This document shows, piece after piece, positions 62,404-64,000 of a stretch of DNA of 64,000 bases. The number at the start of each line of letters is the position of its first letter. Position 1 is the stretch's first letter. The stretch is taken from assembly GCF_051106095.1 (NCBI RefSeq), contig NC_135785.1, positions 179,668,045 through 179,732,044 on the forward strand, read 5' to 3'. A program made the position numbers and the translations under genes. Under the pieces are notes generated by a model that had not been told where the DNA came from, made no database searches, and was given only the letters and a program-made list of their open reading frames with translations. Origin of the DNA: Pogona vitticeps (taxonomy: Eukaryota > Chordata > Lepidosauria > Squamata > Agamidae).

Positions 62404-64000
62404 CAGTGGAACCTCGGCTTAAGAACTTAATCCATATTGGAATGGTGTTCATACATCGAAACGTTCATAAATCGAAGCAAAATTTCCCATAGGAATGCAT
62501 TGAAAATCGATTAATTCATTCTGGCTGTTTTTTGTCCTTTTGTTGAAGTACCGTTTGCATGTCAAAGCATTGCAAAGCTGGTTAATCCATACTCTACCAC
62601 TAGGGAGAGATTTTTTTCTTTTTCTTTTCTTTTAACCTAAGATGAACTTAGGTCAAAAAATGGCAGGAAAAGAGGGGGGGAACCAAGACCTTCCAAACAG
62701 AACACCTTTAAAACCAAGCACATTTAAACCAAGCCAAGCACCCTTTAGGATAAAAAAGAGCTGGAAAGGAGGGAGGAAGGATGGGAACACCTTTCAAACA
62801 GAGCACCTTTCAAACAACAGGATACCTTGAAAAGCACCTTTTCAACCAAGCCAAGCACTTTTTAGGTTAAAAAAGGGCAGGAAAGGAGGAAGGGAGGGAA
62901 CAATAGGGGAAAGAGGAAAGAAAGAAGGTCATCACTGGGGCACACAGACCCCTCAGACAAAGCTTTGTGCTTTTAAGCACAAAAATAGAGACGACAGAGA
63001 GAGAGAAGACGGGGGGGGGGAGAGAAAGTTTGGAGGCTAAAACACATTTTTAACCCATTCTAACAACAACATTTTTAAACTAAGCAACTTTTAAACAAAA
63101 CATTTAACATGAAACAAGCAACTTGGAAACCCACCCACCAACACCTTTTAAAACAAAAGAGAGGTCACTTAGCTTTTGGTGTCTTCTGGAGGACATCACA
63201 GTGACTTCTGGCTGGACGGAGGATGGTGAGATGGTCATCACTGTGAGGTAGAGGTTCCCTCCTCTGGGTCATCTTCTCCAGGGGTTCCCTGTCACTGTCT
63301 CTTGGCTGCAGGCTCCATCTGGGTGAAAAATCTGTCCAGTTTTGTTTGTTTCATCCTGCGCTGCAGAATCTTTCTGACGTGGCTGACCACGTTGTCATTC
63401 ATCATGTCCAAAACTCTTCCTGTCACAGTCCTGTTTGGGTGGTGCCTCTCAAAGAAGTCCTGGCATTCGGTCCATTTCTTGCAGATGGATTTGATCTCCT
63501 CACTGCTAATCTGCGGTGCCTCTTCCTCTTCTTCAGTGGAAAGCTCCTCCACAAGAGCCTTCTGATACTTGGTTTGCAGTTCTGCAAGTTCTTCTGTGGT
63601 CAACTCCTCTATGTGTTCTTCAATCAGCTCCTCTACATCATACTGGTGGACATCCAGACGCATGCCTTCACCCATGGAGATGATGTCCTTCACCACCTGT
63701 GAATCAGTCCCCTCAGTGCCACTGTCTGTGACACATTCTGGCCACTGTTTCTTTCAGGCTGAGTTCAAGATCCTAGTTATGACATCTTGCCAGGCTTTGT
63801 CAATGAGTCTGATGCTGTAGAGGACATTGAAATGTGTCTTCCAGAACTCTCTCAGGGTCAAGGAGGTCTCCTCTGTGACATTGAAGCACCTGATGAAGAG
63901 TGCCTTTGTGTACAGCTTCTTGAAGTTGCTGATCACTTGCTGGTCCATGGGCTGCAGAAGAGGTGTTCTGTTGGGGGGGGGGGAAGGAACTTGACCCTGA
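62404..64000 (-). mobile_element. Tigger (pogo) DNA transposon, truncated by the window edge
   Basis: CAGTGGAACCTCGGCTTAAG begins directly after TA (62402-62403). The left region has tttcccataggaatgca, tctaccactagggagagatt and loosely repeated acacctttaaaaccaagca blocks. It is followed by the 3' part of a transposase gene on the minus strand. The right terminal repeat lies outside the window. The left end is the parent-type sequence of the MITE at 17446. Confidence 0.9.
63292..64000 (-). pseudogene. Tigger/pogo transposase, C-terminal portion
   Basis: The frame reads RTPLLQPMDQQVISNFKKLY, where the Asp of MDQ is the third catalytic residue of the DDE_1 (DDD) domain. It continues LFIRCFNV, LTLREFWKTHFNVL, IRLIDKAWQDVI. 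A TGA at 63754-63756 replaces the Trp codon expected from SAWKKLWPE in relatives. The same frame resumes QWPECVTDSGTEGTDSQVV, then acidic ELIEEHIEELTTEELAEL, and HHPNRTVTGRVLD to QTKLDRFF near the C-terminus. A run of 11 C (63973-63983) shifts frame upstream, since VKFLPP is readable only in another frame. QTKLDRFF fits a PCNA-interacting PIP box. The N-terminal DNA-binding part is beyond the window. Confidence 0.9.

Overview
The window is vertebrate nuclear DNA, most likely from a squamate reptile. It carries a 5'-truncated Bov-B (RTE) LINE, several CR1 3' ends, a tRNA-derived SINE of squamate type, mariner and Tigger/pogo DNA transposons with many TA-flanked MITEs, and abundant microsatellites. 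It has no operons and no prokaryotic features. No coding exon of a host gene could be recognised. The species is not determinable by eye.

Layout: 1-2.6 kb is AT-rich single-copy sequence. About 2.6-5.7 kb is a CpG island with an inverted pair of CCAAT boxes and good splice donors on both strands. It is probably the promoter and first exon(s) of one gene or a divergent pair. The remaining 58 kb reads like an intron or intergenic desert filled by transposons: a nested mariner stack (10.57-12.84 kb), a Bov-B copy (14.4-15.2 kb), CR1 copies (16.8-18.1, 48.6 and 57.8 kb), four copies of one SINE (26, 33, 49 and 59-60 kb), a decayed DIRS-type reverse-transcriptase fragment (about 38 kb), and a Tigger element with its transposase running off the right edge (62.4-64 kb).

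Seven elements share CAGTGG(T/A)(G/A)CC-type termini and TA duplications. At least one of them (17.4 kb) looks like an internally deleted derivative of the Tigger at 62.4 kb. Two other MITE families with unrelated termini share an internal module and carry minisatellites.

The most unusual signals are three head-to-head inverted loci (8.6, 26.3 and 48.9-50 kb). I read them as Penelope-like retroelement ends with hammerhead-ribozyme-like cores. One is a perfect 92-bp inverted repeat. A 61-bp relative at 57.16 kb has its own 12-bp target duplication. The window preserves a clear insertion chronology: mariner, then solo LTR and MITE, then a LINE tail; CR1, then MITE; SINE, then MITE. No novel protein-coding system is visible; the interest lies in transposon architecture.
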